From: VGMD01 sp964552055
GTDB taxonomy: Bacteria; Chlamydiota; Chlamydiia; Chlamydiales; 2-12-FULL-49-11
Direction: 5' to 3'
Assembly: GCA_964552055.1 (NCBI GenBank)
Contig: CAZKFL010000001.1
Location: forward strand, 56,953 to 120,952
Length of the DNA stretch: 64,000 nucleotides
Part shown: positions 1 through 8,969 of the stretch, in pieces
How positions within the stretch are numbered: the stretch's first letter is position 1
Layout: each line of letters starts with the position of its first letter
Notes under the pieces: model-generated
Database searches by the model: none
Seen by the model: only the letters and a program-made list of their open reading frames with translations
What the model was told of the DNA's origin: nothing
Made by a program: the position numbers and the translations under genes

Positions 1-224
1 ATAGTATCAAAAAAGAGATATTAGGTCTAGCGTAGAGAATTAAATTTTTAGTAACCCTAGCCCGCATTTCTCACAAAAACTAGAAAATTTGGCGCAATCT
101 GTCACCTCATCTTTTTGTAACTTATTGCTCGCTTTATCGATAGAGATAATATTCTCGCAATAATTTTCAAAAATCTGAGGTAACATCTTGACCGACTTTC
201 CAGAGTGTTTGTAAGAAATGCGGG

Positions 225-938
225 CTAGGCGTATTTTTTTAAAGCAATTGTTATAAATGCAACTGTGGTGGCTGCTAAGGCTATGTAGGCAAGACAAATG
301 CAAATATCTTCACACCGGTTTCTTGCTAATTTGATTGGTGTTGCATCAAGTTCTCTAAGATTTTGTGATATAGTAGCTATCTCAAAATTTCTAAAAGTTA
401 CGGTAACAGCAGAGCTTCCTGCTCTTTCAATTACGAGAAATATTCTCTCAAAAAATGAGCTTAACTTCCTTTCTAAATTAGGATTAGTTTTTACATGGTA
501 GTCATAAAATTGAATGAACCTTTCTCTTGTTTTGTCATCTGATTCATGAGGAATTGGTTTTACATCTTCAAATATATCTCGAGAGCTTTTGCTTTCTTCA
601 TCGGATGACTCCTCATCAGAAGAAAAATGAGATAGAAATAACATTTTTATGAGACGTAAATTTGAATCTATAAATCTTGATTCACCTTCAATGAAATTGG
701 ATCTTAAATAGAGATAGGTAATAAATCTTGCTCGACTTTCACTACTTTTTAATGATTCGCTACTTCTGCACGAAGGGCATTTCCAAGATGTCTCATTAAA
801 AGAGAGTTTTACGCATCGCAAATGAATCGGGAAATTGCAACACGGCATAAAAGTTGCATAGGATGCTCTTGTTGGATAAAGAGCGCTATCGACCTTATCA
901 AGACATATTCCACAATCAAACGTTATAACAGCTGACAT
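225..938 (-). CDS. RING-like zinc-binding protein with C-terminal membrane anchor
   Basis: The protein is 237 aa. Its first 58 residues hold eight possible zinc ligands in the order C9-x2-C12, C33-C34, H39-x2-C42, C54-x2-C57, ending in the CPSCR motif typical of RING and RING-CH/PHD-type cross-brace fingers. The middle is acidic and serine-rich (SSDEESSDEESKSS). The last 30 residues are a hydrophobic stretch ending KKYA, which looks like a tail anchor. RING fingers usually recruit E2 ubiquitin-conjugating enzymes. Chlamydiae have no ubiquitin system, so a host-directed E3-like effector is the obvious inference, but no secretion signal is recognised. An ATG at 938 follows a gaggtt-type ribosome site. 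It could instead be a structural zinc protein. Confidence 0.6.
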   Translation of the reverse strand: MSAVITFDCGICLDKVDSALYPTRASYATFMPCCNFPIHLRCVKLSFNETSWKCPSCRSSESLKSSESRARFITYLYLRSNFIEGESRFIDSNLRLIKMLFLSHFSSDEESSDEESKSSRDIFEDVKPIPHESDDKTRERFIQFYDYHVKTNPNLERKLSSFFERIFLVIERAGSSAVTVTFRNFEIATISQNLRELDATPIKLARNRCEDICICLAYIALAATTVAFITIALKKYA

Positions 939-1233
939 TGTAACCTCCAGGTAAAAGCAACACTATAACTGGAGAGTGTAAATTAAAGAAATCTTTATAT
1001 TTGTAATATTTTTTTTAAGCTCTTAACTTCTTAATTTATAGTAAGTAAAAACTCAAAATTTAAGCTGTCGTATGGACTGATTTTTTAATGAAAGAATTGA
1101 TGTCCCTTCTAAATAAGCGGGTTAGGATTTTGCTTTAAAGACGAATCTCACTTTCTCTTAACTATTAGCACGATGTGATCACATGTCAAACATTGTTATA
1201 ATAACTTTAATAATAAAAATAGAAGGAAATGAC

Positions 1234-1743
1234 ATGGAATTTAATTTTTCATTTTCAGATTCGAATATAGATGATATTTATGTTCCTAACGCGCTTGAAT
1301 TCTGGGCGCCAATAGAAGAAAGGCCTGCTTTAAATGAGAGTGAAATGAGCTCTATTTTAAATGAGGGAGAAGTCATTGAAAGCTTGCATGTAGCACTTCC
1401 ATCATTTCTTATAACATCTGAAGCAGAGGGTTTTGCATACTCACCCTGCTTTGAATTAGACCGCTATTTTATTATTGCTAAATTAAAAGAATCGCCCTAC
1501 ATGATATTTTATGAAGAAAAAAGAAGCTCTTCTCGTATGCAAAAGCTTATGAAAGAAGGCTTTTTAAAAAACCGAAGCAATTATTATCTCTTTGATGCTT
1601 TCTTTGACCCATTTTTTGGAGGGATTACTCCAAAATACTATCTTTTTCAAAGAGTAAGCTTTGAGACAATACCAGATGCAATGATTCTTTTTAGAGATCT
1701 TGAAAACGAAATGCCTATTGAGAATAAAATATTTATGTCTTAG
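1234..1743 (+). CDS. hypothetical protein, possible accessory effector
   Basis: I do not recognise this 169-aa protein. The start is placed at the ATG at 1234 because agaagga lies six bases upstream; an upstream in-frame ATG at 1183 would add 17 hydrophobic residues with no ribosome site. The protein is acidic at the N terminus and aromatic-rich at the C terminus (FDAFFDPFFGG, YYLFQRVSFE). Codon use is AT-rich like its neighbours. It stands alone between the RING-like gene and a repeat-bearing spacer, with no operon context. No transmembrane segment is evident once the downstream start is used. Confidence 0.55.
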   Translation: MEFNFSFSDSNIDDIYVPNALEFWAPIEERPALNESEMSSILNEGEVIESLHVALPSFLITSEAEGFAYSPCFELDRYFIIAKLKESPYMIFYEEKRSSSRMQKLMKEGFLKNRSNYYLFDAFFDPFFGGITPKYYLFQRVSFETIPDAMILFRDLENEMPIENKIFMS

Positions 1744-2177
1744 AATCTTTCCTGAGACATAGAATTTGCGCTCAACTGAAAAATAGGATAAAAATCATTT
1801 TCTCTCTTTGTCCATTTGTCTCTTTGTGTCTTTGTGTGGAATTCGGTCCTTAAGATTTTATAATTTAAGCTGACTGGAAGATGTTTTGAATATAATAGAT
1901 TTTCATTCATTCAACACAAAAACACAAAGATACAGAGGCTCAAAGAAAAAAAACAACTTTTGAAATGCGCTCAGTATTCAGTCGATTCAATTAAGCTAGA
2001 ATTTTGCGAGCAACACCGTCTTCGTTACGTTGTAAATGCAAGCGCTTCGATCGTATAGATATGTTATGTTGCTGCGGCGAAACGAAAGTGCATCTGGAAA
2101 GATCATCCGCCTTATTACCACCCATGTTTGTTTCGCCTAAATTTGAGTGTCCCGTGAAGTTATTTTATAAATAATAT
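1744..2177. other. intergenic spacer with imperfect inverted repeat
   Basis: No convincing gene is seen in these 434 bases. The left half holds a pyrimidine/TTTGTGT-rich arm at 1803-1844 whose reverse complement is largely repeated at 1909-1946 (ACACAAAGATACAGAGGCTC type). The remainder (1950-2177) is featureless apart from AT-rich runs. Confidence 0.5.
1803..1946. repeat. imperfect inverted repeat, CACAAAGA/TCTTTGTG family
   Basis: The left arm 1803-1844 and right arm 1909-1946 pair over about 36 bases with several mismatches; the core is TCTTTGTGTNTTTGTGT against its complement. The composition resembles the cleaner repeat at 22772-22962, so both may belong to one class of palindromic intergenic element. 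Confidence 0.5.
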
Positions 2178-3032
2178 CTATGCATTATAGCATGTGTTAT
2201 TAGCTAGGTTGCTAAGGGGGTTTCCAGGTAGGTTACTAAATGCGTTTCCAGTATAATTACAAATTTCACTAGAATTTGAATAGGTTGCGCTTTTTGGAAA
2301 GGCGGTAACACCATAAATATCAACCTCTGAATTTTCAATTGAAAAGGAAGATATGTAATTTAAGTTCTGAATTGATAAATTATTAATATTTTGAAGAACG
2401 ACATTAAATGGGTCTTTAAAACCATTCAAAACAAAAGTCTGACAAGTATTTCCATGGGAATCTAAACAGTTCAAATTCGCGCGTTCATTAGCTATAAATT
2501 GGATCGTTGGATTGTTTTTTTGAGAATTAAAAATATATGGAGATGGAATCGGATTCCTCGTTGAATCAGGCGGATTCATACCAGAGATATATGATAGCCC
2601 GCTCATAAAGAACGTAACATTGGCATTTATATCAAAATCATTATAGGAAAAAAGACTTGAATATGGGTCCAGATTAAAAGTTGTTTCCGCATTAATTGTC
2701 AAAGCAACATCACCTTTAGTGTAATTGCTTCCTATCATTAAAGTTATTCCATCAGGAGTGAAATCTAGCTGTAAATTTAGCGGTTGATTTACAGTCATAG
2801 CCGTGATGCATATATTTTGATCTATATTGATAGTAAGTAACTCACTAATCTTTGCTTTCCCGATGGTCACAGTGACATTTTCGCAATTACCATTTAGCAC
2901 TAACCCAGGGTATGTTGATGTTGTCTCATTGTTTTTCAACCAATTACTTGGCGTTGTCCATTGATTATCGCCACTACTATTTGTCCATGAATATGTTGAT
3001 GGTGTAACTGGAGTTGTTTTTTTCTTTGTCAT
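2178..3032 (-). CDS. hypothetical surface/secreted-type protein with W-rich N-terminal motif
   Basis: The protein is 284 aa. Residues 14-31 read YSWTNSSGDNQWTTPSNW, the W-x-G-x-W-x-x-x-x-N-W pattern often seen at the start of beta-helical autotransporter-like repeats. The rest is rich in N, T, S and hydrophobic beta-strand alternation (FNLDP..FDINANVTFFMSG..), consistent with a right-handed beta-helix or passenger domain. No signal peptide is visible; the N terminus MTKKKTTPVTPS is polar, so export would need a type III or other signal. It is monocistronic, with a palindrome just upstream. Function unknown. Confidence 0.55.
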   Translation of the reverse strand: MTKKKTTPVTPSTYSWTNSSGDNQWTTPSNWLKNNETTSTYPGLVLNGNCENVTVTIGKAKISELLTINIDQNICITAMTVNQPLNLQLDFTPDGITLMIGSNYTKGDVALTINAETTFNLDPYSSLFSYNDFDINANVTFFMSGLSYISGMNPPDSTRNPIPSPYIFNSQKNNPTIQFIANERANLNCLDSHGNTCQTFVLNGFKDPFNVVLQNINNLSIQNLNYISSFSIENSEVDIYGVTAFPKSATYSNSSEICNYTGNAFSNLPGNPLSNLANNTCYNA

Positions 3033-3650
3033 AAATCCTCACATTAAATTTTCCTCATGTCCCACTAAAAATGTCCTGTGGACATTTACTTTAGCGCGGG
3101 TCCCTTCTAGTGCAAATAGCACTTTGTCTGAAGTAGCGGCTCTGTGCCTAATTCAAATATGGGCATTTCTAACCTCGAAAATTTCCCGTTTTTGAATCAT
3201 TCTCAGTATGTAGGCTTAAACGGTCTACATTATAATTATAATAATTGTTGGATTAATCATATCGTGTTGTTAATTAATAACTCATATTTTTGCTTTTTCC
3301 ATTTGCCCAATTGATCATTTTGCTCGGGCAATCGCATGAAAAATTTTTTATATAAGAAAATTCAAGAGTTAGGGTAGGTAAGGTTTTGTCCTATATAGTT
3401 CTTTAATTTTGAATTGATTGGTTTAGCGGAGGAGACACTTTTTACTTGCAGAAGCGTTAGCGTTATCGAAGCAGGACTCTGTTTTTACAGATCCGATGCA
3501 GATAGCTGCAAAGAAAAAGATGTATCTGACAGATAAGCCTATCGAAGCAAATTTAAAGGACTATATATCAAGTGGATCTTATAGATCATGCAAAAAATAT
3601 CTAACATCCCAGCCCTTATTAACTTACTTTTAAGCTTTTAGGGCAGCCTC
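3033..3650. other. intergenic region with palindrome and decayed open frame
   Basis: This 618-base spacer contains a palindrome at 3069-3087 and, near its right end, an open frame without an ATG start on the plus strand from about 3426 to 3633. That frame contains KQDSVFTDPMQIAAKKK and ends TSQPLLTYF. It opens right after an in-frame TAG and has no plausible start, so it looks like the tail of a broken gene. Nothing else is supported here. Confidence 0.4.
3069..3087. promoter_or_regulatory. 8-bp-arm palindrome upstream of the 2178-3032 gene
   Basis: AAATGTCC and GGACATTT flank a TGT loop. It sits 37 bases upstream of the minus-strand start at 3032, a position fitting an operator or a leader hairpin. 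No T-run follows, so it is not an obvious terminator. Confidence 0.4.
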
Positions 3651-4235
3651 TTAACAATTCGATTTGCTTTCGGATGGGCTTGCAGCGGTCATGCAGAACC
3701 GAAGACCTCTTTCTACAGAAAGATCAATGGGAGTTATGAATGATTTAGAGACTATAGCTGTAAAGCCGCCGATTTGATAGCTAAAAGGAAAAAAGACGGC
3801 GACTTCACCTGTGCTTCCAATACCGTTTGGTAAATCATTAAACTGTTCACGGGTAATGAGCCCTATCATTTTAAGATTTCCCACTTGAACAGAGACTACT
3901 TTTCCGTTTTGCTGTTTTTGCGAAGATCCGAAAAAACTCATTAGGTCGTTTACAGAGGAGTAAATTGTATTGAGGAGGGGGATTTTTTTGAGGATTTTCT
4001 CAAACCATTTCATAAAAATTTGCGCTATCCAATTATTGAGGATAAGGCCTGCTAAAAATAAAGTTACTACAGCTGCAATTACCCCAAGTCCTTTGAAATA
4101 ATAAGTCGGACCAAGGATATCTTTAAAAGCTGCTCCGAAGGTAGATTCTAATTGGTTGTAAATCCAGAAGAGTAAGGCTATTGTGATTGCAATTGGTGCA
4201 AGTCCAATAAGTCCTCGTAAAAAAATCTTTCCCAT
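3651..4235 (-). CDS. DUF502 family membrane protein
   Basis: The 194-aa protein begins MGKIFLRGLIGLAPIAITI and has two hydrophobic segments (about residues 8-26 and 49-70), then the conserved LKKIPLLNTIYSSVNDL stretch and a soluble beta-rich C-terminal part (GNLKMIGLITRE, VAVFFPFSYQIGGFTAIV). This layout matches DUF502 (PF04367), integral membrane proteins of unknown function found widely in bacteria and plants. The C-terminal tail is slightly unusual for the family. It lies 38 bases downstream of the response-regulator gene on the same strand and may be co-transcribed with it. Confidence 0.8.
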   Translation of the reverse strand: MGKIFLRGLIGLAPIAITIALLFWIYNQLESTFGAAFKDILGPTYYFKGLGVIAAVVTLFLAGLILNNWIAQIFMKWFEKILKKIPLLNTIYSSVNDLMSFFGSSQKQQNGKVVSVQVGNLKMIGLITREQFNDLPNGIGSTGEVAVFFPFSYQIGGFTAIVSKSFITPIDLSVERGLRFCMTAASPSESKSNC

Positions 4236-4273
4236 AATCCCATTTATAAAAATAGGGGAAAAAAAGTCTATAT

Positions 4274-5128
4274 TTATTTACCGCGAGATGGTGCAGTCCA
4301 CAGTTTTCTGCAAGCATCATCTAATAATTGTTGTTTGAATTTCTTGTTTAGCATACTGACTAAATCAGGTTTGTCAAAAGGCTTTCCTAGATATCCATCA
4401 AATCCAAAGTCTTTATAGTGATGTCTCAATGCGCTATTAGATGTAACCGAAAATGCTGTGATGTGGGGGTAATCTTTTGAAAGAATGTTTTGTGTGAGAG
4501 CGCTGCCAACGCCATCAGGTAAACTATCGTCAATAAAAGCAAGACCAATTCTAGGTCCGTTTTCAGCTAATAGTCTGATGGCAGCAGAGCAATTTTCTGC
4601 TATAAGAATATCTGTTTTATTAACTACGCAATCAGCTAAAAATCTGGCAATTTTTCTCGAATTGACGACCTCATCCTCTAAGATTAAAATCATGGTTTTA
4701 TAGAGAGGATCAGTATACGAGATGCCATCTAATCTTGCTGAAACAGGAGTATCACTTCTGGATCTATCAACCTTGACGGGAGAGCGCCGTTCGATTGCCA
4801 AGATGTCTTGAATGGCTGTAAGAAATATTTTGGAAATATCGCGACAGAGTGAAAGATCTACTGAACAATCTTGTAATAAACCAGCTCTTTCTCTTAGCAG
4901 ATCATGGGAAACTTGATAGGCATGCTGGGCATTTCTGATCATATACTCTAAAGCGTTTTGTCCAGCTCTAGATATATTTTCTTTTGCGGTTATTAGAAAT
5001 GATCCATCAAGGTGTGCTTCAGATTCTTCAGAGCTAAGTGTTATTTCAAGAAAATTTCCAAGAAAATCCTCAGCCTCTTCGTAAGGATTAGAAAATCTGT
5101 CAGATTTAGGTTCCATTACTGTTTCCAC
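4274..5128 (-). CDS. response regulator-like protein with C-terminal receiver domain
   Basis: The 284-aa protein has an N-terminal helical region of about 140 residues (including an HPt-like or dimerisation-like stretch NISRAGQNALEYMIRNAQHAYQ) and a receiver domain at about 146-266. Within the receiver, E151/D152 form the acidic pair, D200 (FIDDSLPDG) is the likely phospho-acceptor by its four-residue spacing to P204, S227 takes the Thr/Ser switch position and K249 (GKPF) is the conserved lysine. There is no DNA-binding output domain. A regulator with a C-terminal receiver may work in a phosphorelay. No histidine kinase lies in the window. Confidence 0.75.
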   Translation of the reverse strand: METVMEPKSDRFSNPYEEAEDFLGNFLEITLSSEESEAHLDGSFLITAKENISRAGQNALEYMIRNAQHAYQVSHDLLRERAGLLQDCSVDLSLCRDISKIFLTAIQDILAIERRSPVKVDRSRSDTPVSARLDGISYTDPLYKTMILILEDEVVNSRKIARFLADCVVNKTDILIAENCSAAIRLLAENGPRIGLAFIDDSLPDGVGSALTQNILSKDYPHITAFSVTSNSALRHHYKDFGFDGYLGKPFDKPDLVSMLNKKFKQQLLDDACRKLWTAPSRGK

Positions 5129-5167
5129 GCAATAGATGTTATAGAGAATATAAGATTATGTAAAGCC

Positions 5168-5893
5168 TTATTGCAGAGAATTTCCTGCAGAAGTGTCAAG
5201 TATCCAAAGAGCTGGATGAAGAAGGTCTCCAATTTGACTAGCCGGATAGTCGTTTGTAAATAAAACTTTTTTAATGATTTCCTTTTTTCCTTTGCCTATT
5301 GCGTAAAAGCAGATGTTATGGGCTGAGTTGATCAGTGAATAGGTAAAGGTCATTCGCCAGCAGCTTTTTTGCGGTACTTCATTTGCAATAACAAGGTTTG
5401 TTTTATTGAATAGGCCTTTTGTGTTAGGAAATAAGGATGCTGTGTGGCCATCTTCTCCCACTCCAAGCATAATCAGATCGAAATGCCTATCTTTAAGTGT
5501 TTGTTTTATACTGGATTCATAATCAGTAGCATGCGAAATTATGTCTCCTTCGCCTTTCATTCGAAAGATTTGGGTTTCAGGAATGCCTAATTGCCCCATA
5601 CCTGCATCCATTGCCATTTTGAAATTACTATCGGGATGATCCCCTGGAACTGCGCGCTCATCGCTCCAAAAGAGAAAAACTTTCTTCCAATCAATTGAAT
5701 TTAAATGGGTTTGTTTAATTTTTTCGTAAATTAGCTTTGGTGTAGATCCGCCTGATAGTGCAACGAAGAAAGTTCCATGAAATGCAATTGCTGTCCTCGC
5801 GCAGTTAATAAAATGATCCGCTGCATAGGTAACTGTCTCTATTTCATCACCAGGTACGATTACCTTTCTTCGATCATCAACATTTAGGAGCAA
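5168..5893 (-). CDS. pgl: 6-phosphogluconolactonase
   Basis: The enzyme hydrolyses 6-phosphogluconolactone to 6-phosphogluconate in the oxidative pentose phosphate pathway. The 241-aa sequence has the nagB-like sugar-phosphate motif FVALSGGSTPKLIYE near residue 46, FWSDERAVPGDHPDSN, and the lactonase signature MLGVGEDGHTASLFP. The length is typical of the DevB/Pgl family. The start at 5893 overlaps the end of opcA by 10 bases, indicating translational coupling. It is the last gene of the pyrG-yqgF-zwf-opcA-pgl run, an order known from chlamydiae apart from the opcA insertion. Confidence 0.93.
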   Translation of the reverse strand: MLLNVDDRRKVIVPGDEIETVTYAADHFINCARTAIAFHGTFFVALSGGSTPKLIYEKIKQTHLNSIDWKKVFLFWSDERAVPGDHPDSNFKMAMDAGMGQLGIPETQIFRMKGEGDIISHATDYESSIKQTLKDRHFDLIMLGVGEDGHTASLFPNTKGLFNKTNLVIANEVPQKSCWRMTFTYSLINSAHNICFYAIGKGKKEIIKKVLFTNDYPASQIGDLLHPALWILDTSAGNSLQ

Positions 5894-6978
5894 AGTGAAC
5901 CTTCTGTATATGTAGTAATCAATTTTAGAATTTCAATAAAACTGCTTCGCGTCCCTTGGCTATAGATCTCATGGATCATCGATTTTCCAGCCATTTCCTT
6001 ATCAAGAAGGTAGTGGCTAGGCATTTCGCAAATATCTGGTGTGCAATGATGTATTAGAACTTGATTGGGAGTTTGTTTGTTTTTTTCAAGAACCAAGTGC
6101 CCTTTATGAATCGAAAAAACTTCAAATTTTAAAAGTCTGCCAGGAGGCTCATTAGGGAATTTGTCAGGAAGAAGATTTATAGTTACAGAGCCATTTGATG
6201 TTGCATAGGTAAAGCTTTGACTCTCTTTATCACCACTGGAATTTTTATACGTCCATTTGAGTTTGACTGCAATCCAGGCTTGAAAATAGATGCCTTGTAT
6301 CAGTTTGTGGCAAAGATCTTTAGATTCAACATTATTATAAAAAATATTGATCTCTTTTGCATCTTGTAGAGTTTTCAACTTTTCGGGATCGTTAAATGTG
6401 TAAACAAAAAGAGCTCTCCAGTTTGAAAATCTTGCAAAATTAAGATCGCCAATATCACATGTGCAGGTTGCATGAAGAGCAAGGAGTGTTTTTGCAAAAT
6501 CTGTCATTGAGGCAGACATTTCTGAATCAAATACAGTTCGAGTAGCTAGTTTTTGAAGTTCTGTTGCTATAGGGTCGGGATTGCTTGGATCATCGCCTCT
6601 TAAAAAATAAACAGGTCGATCCGGTTGTAAATTTGGAATGACTAAGAAGGGGATTCGGTCTCGAAAAGATCCTCCAACTTCAAAATTGATCATATCACAA
6701 AAAAGTGTCGCAGAGCCATCATCTGGTTGTAAATCTGAAACAAAGGTTCTAAGATAAGGCTCAGCGCTTGTTTCATCTTGGGTAATTAAAATAATGCAAC
6801 AAGGCATTTTTTTTATGACGCTTTGAGCAATTTTTTGCTGGTACGCTTGTCTTGAAACGTTTTTTGCATAAATCACTAAATTAAATAGTGATGCATGACT
6901 AACGCTTGTTCCTTGATGTTGCTTCCAAAGTGCCTCTTTTGCCTTTTCAATTTCTTTTGGCTGAATATAATTTGTCAT
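5884..6978 (-). CDS. opcA: OpcA-like glucose-6-phosphate dehydrogenase assembly protein
   Basis: The 364-aa protein lies exactly between zwf and pgl, overlapping both (4 bases with zwf as ATGA, 10 with pgl). Its sequence (NLVIYAKN, CCIILITQDE, PVYFLRGDDPSNPDP, RDRIPFLVIPNLQPDRPVYF) fits OpcA, known in cyanobacteria and actinobacteria as an allosteric or assembly factor that activates glucose-6-phosphate dehydrogenase. The position supports that role. Chlamydiaceae, as I recall, lack a gene between zwf and pgl, so this is a feature of environmental relatives. The biochemical role here is inferred from family and neighbours. Confidence 0.8.
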   Translation of the reverse strand: MTNYIQPKEIEKAKEALWKQHQGTSVSHASLFNLVIYAKNVSRQAYQQKIAQSVIKKMPCCIILITQDETSAEPYLRTFVSDLQPDDGSATLFCDMINFEVGGSFRDRIPFLVIPNLQPDRPVYFLRGDDPSNPDPIATELQKLATRTVFDSEMSASMTDFAKTLLALHATCTCDIGDLNFARFSNWRALFVYTFNDPEKLKTLQDAKEINIFYNNVESKDLCHKLIQGIYFQAWIAVKLKWTYKNSSGDKESQSFTYATSNGSVTINLLPDKFPNEPPGRLLKFEVFSIHKGHLVLEKNKQTPNQVLIHHCTPDICEMPSHYLLDKEMAGKSMIHEIYSQGTRSSFIEILKLITTYTEGSLCS

Positions 6979-8501
6979 ACAGTTTTCCAGCTCCTTTGAT
7001 CCTTGGTTAGAAGCTCATCTGCGCTATTAGTACCCCAGGAGCCTGCTCTGTAAAACTCTCCCTCTTTTAGGGGGGTTTCTGCCCAATGTTCTAGAATGGG
7101 TGTGAGAACGCGCCATGAGTTTATCGATTCATCAACTCTTGCAAACAAAGTGCTATCGCCCAAGATTGCGTCATAAATCAATCTTTCATAAGCTTCTGGA
7201 ACTTCCTTCCCGAAGTAGTTTGCGTATTGAAAATCCATGCTGACCGGTTGAATAATTGATCCCCAACCAGGAAGTTTTGAATTGAATTTAATCGAAATTC
7301 CATCGGATGGTTGAATTCGAAAAGTGACTCGATTGGGTATGTTATTTTGATCATTTTTGTGAAATAAGATGCTGGGTGTTTTTTTAAAGGTAATCACAAT
7401 TTCTGTAGATCTTTTCGGCAGTCTTTTGCCCGCTCTCACGTAAATTGGAACTCCTGACCAGCGCCAGTTTTCTATTTGAAGTTTTAGGGCTGCGAAAGTT
7501 TCCACATTGGATGTAGGGCTCACATTTTTCTCATCTCGATAGGCGCCTACTGCTTCACCATCAACATAGCCTGACTTATATTGTCCTCTTACAGCGCAGC
7601 TATCCAAATTACACATTTTTATGGGTTGAAGCGCTTCTAAGACTTTTACTTTTTCATCGCGGATTGCATCAGCAGAAAGATTAATAGGTGGTTCCATGGC
7701 AACAAGGGAAAGGAGCTGCATTAAGTGATTCTGTATAACGTCCCTTGCAAGTCCTTGTTCTTCATAAAAGGCTCCTCTGCCTTCAATTCCAATGCTTTCA
7801 GCTACAGTAATTTGAATGTTATCCACATAGCGCCTATTCCAAAGCCCTTCAAATATCGAATTTCCAAAACGGAATACGAGCAGATTTTGTACAGTCTCTT
7901 TTCCTAAATAATGGTCAATTCGGAAAATTTGACTTTCACTTAAATGCTCGGTTAAGCTTTTTTGTAATTCAATTGCAGAGGCAACATCATGACCAAATGG
8001 CTTTTCAATGATGACTCTTGAGAACATATGGGTATGAGCTACATCATAGATGAGAGCGTGTGTTTTTAGTTTCTCAATGATTGGGTGAAAGTAGGTTGGT
8101 TGAACGGAAAGATAAAAAAGTCTGTTGCCTCTTGTTCCATGATTTTTGTCGAGATCTTTTAGAAATAGATTCAAGTTGTCGTAGCCAGCATCGTCATGAA
8201 ACTCTAATTGGTAATAAAATAGCTTTTCTGTAAAAGTAAACAGTAATGACTCTTCAGTTTTTGTACGGGAGTGCTTTTTGATCTGATCGCACATTTCTGT
8301 GCGGAATTCTTCAACGCTTTTTTGCCTTCTTGCAACTCCGACGCAGATAAAATTCGTGGGGAGATTGCCTTCAATTAGAAGATTATAAAGAGCTGGAATT
8401 AGCTTTTTTCCGGTTAAATCACCGGAAGCTCCAAAAATCACCAAAATACAAGGTTCTGGAGGCAATGCATATTCGGGCTCGCGAAATGGATTATCATTCA
8501 T
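6975..8501 (-). CDS. zwf: glucose-6-phosphate 1-dehydrogenase
   Basis: This enzyme oxidises glucose 6-phosphate to 6-phosphogluconolactone with NADP+. The 508-aa protein carries the dinucleotide site IFGASGDLTGKKLIPALYNL near residue 23, the EKPFGHD stretch and the active-site motif RIDHYLGKE near residue 197, followed by the conserved RFGNSIFEGLWNR. Length matches the family (about 490-510 aa). It starts with ATG at 8501, 24 bases after yqgF ends, and runs directly into opcA through an ATGA overlap. No residue loss is evident. Confidence 0.96.
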   Translation of the reverse strand: MNDNPFREPEYALPPEPCILVIFGASGDLTGKKLIPALYNLLIEGNLPTNFICVGVARRQKSVEEFRTEMCDQIKKHSRTKTEESLLFTFTEKLFYYQLEFHDDAGYDNLNLFLKDLDKNHGTRGNRLFYLSVQPTYFHPIIEKLKTHALIYDVAHTHMFSRVIIEKPFGHDVASAIELQKSLTEHLSESQIFRIDHYLGKETVQNLLVFRFGNSIFEGLWNRRYVDNIQITVAESIGIEGRGAFYEEQGLARDVIQNHLMQLLSLVAMEPPINLSADAIRDEKVKVLEALQPIKMCNLDSCAVRGQYKSGYVDGEAVGAYRDEKNVSPTSNVETFAALKLQIENWRWSGVPIYVRAGKRLPKRSTEIVITFKKTPSILFHKNDQNNIPNRVTFRIQPSDGISIKFNSKLPGWGSIIQPVSMDFQYANYFGKEVPEAYERLIYDAILGDSTLFARVDESINSWRVLTPILEHWAETPLKEGEFYRAGSWGTNSADELLTKDQRSWKTV

Positions 8502-8525
8502 TCTTCTGACCTTTTTCCCTAATAA

Positions 8526-8969
8526 TTACTTACCAAGGGAAATCAGTTCAAGATAAGTTTGCAAAATCAGAGTTGCAGCAAGCGTATCTATAAAATCACA
8601 TCGTTTTTTTCGCTTCATTTCCCCTTCTTTAAGAAGACCTTCCGCCGTTTTTGATGTGAGCCTTTCGTCGATAAATTCTACGGGAATTTTTGTTTCAGAT
8701 TCAAGAAAGGTGGCAAACTTCCTTGCTTCAGCAGACATATCACTCTCATGCCCGGAAAGATGAAGGGGGAGGCCAATAATAAATTTCTTCACATCTTTAT
8801 AATCCTTAATAAGATGCAGGAGTGCCTCAACAGCTTTTTTGTCGTTTTTTTCTCGAATTACACGTCCAAGAGGCATAGCAAAGGAGATAAGTGAGCTTGC
8901 AACAGCAACCCCAATCCGCTTTAAGCCAAAATCAATTCCGATTAGAGGAAAAAGCGAGCGCTGCTCCAA
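8526..8969 (-). CDS. yqgF: YqgF/RuvX family pre-16S rRNA nuclease
   Basis: The 147-aa protein has the RNase H-like fold signature GIDFGLKRIGVAVA at the N terminus, the FIIGLPLHLSGHESDMS segment and the C-terminal FIDERLTSKTAE containing conserved acidic residues. YqgF/RuvX proteins process pre-16S rRNA ends and were earlier predicted to be Holliday junction resolvases. The frame opens with TTG at 8969, overlapping the pyrG 3' end by 38 bases; no in-frame ATG lies before the first catalytic motif, so the overlap appears real. Gene order pyrG-yqgF-zwf is as in Chlamydia trachomatis. Confidence 0.9.
   Translation of the reverse strand: MEQRSLFPLIGIDFGLKRIGVAVASSLISFAMPLGRVIREKNDKKAVEALLHLIKDYKDVKKFIIGLPLHLSGHESDMSAEARKFATFLESETKIPVEFIDERLTSKTAEGLLKEGEMKRKKRCDFIDTLAATLILQTYLELISLGK

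Noticed and set aside
40..303. 87-aa minus-strand frame overlapping the RING-like gene
   Set aside because: It partly overlaps a better frame and has an unlikely composition; no ribosome site.
8932..8969. Frameshift between pyrG and yqgF
   Set aside because: The 38-base overlap is explained by a TTG start of yqgF; both proteins have complete motifs.
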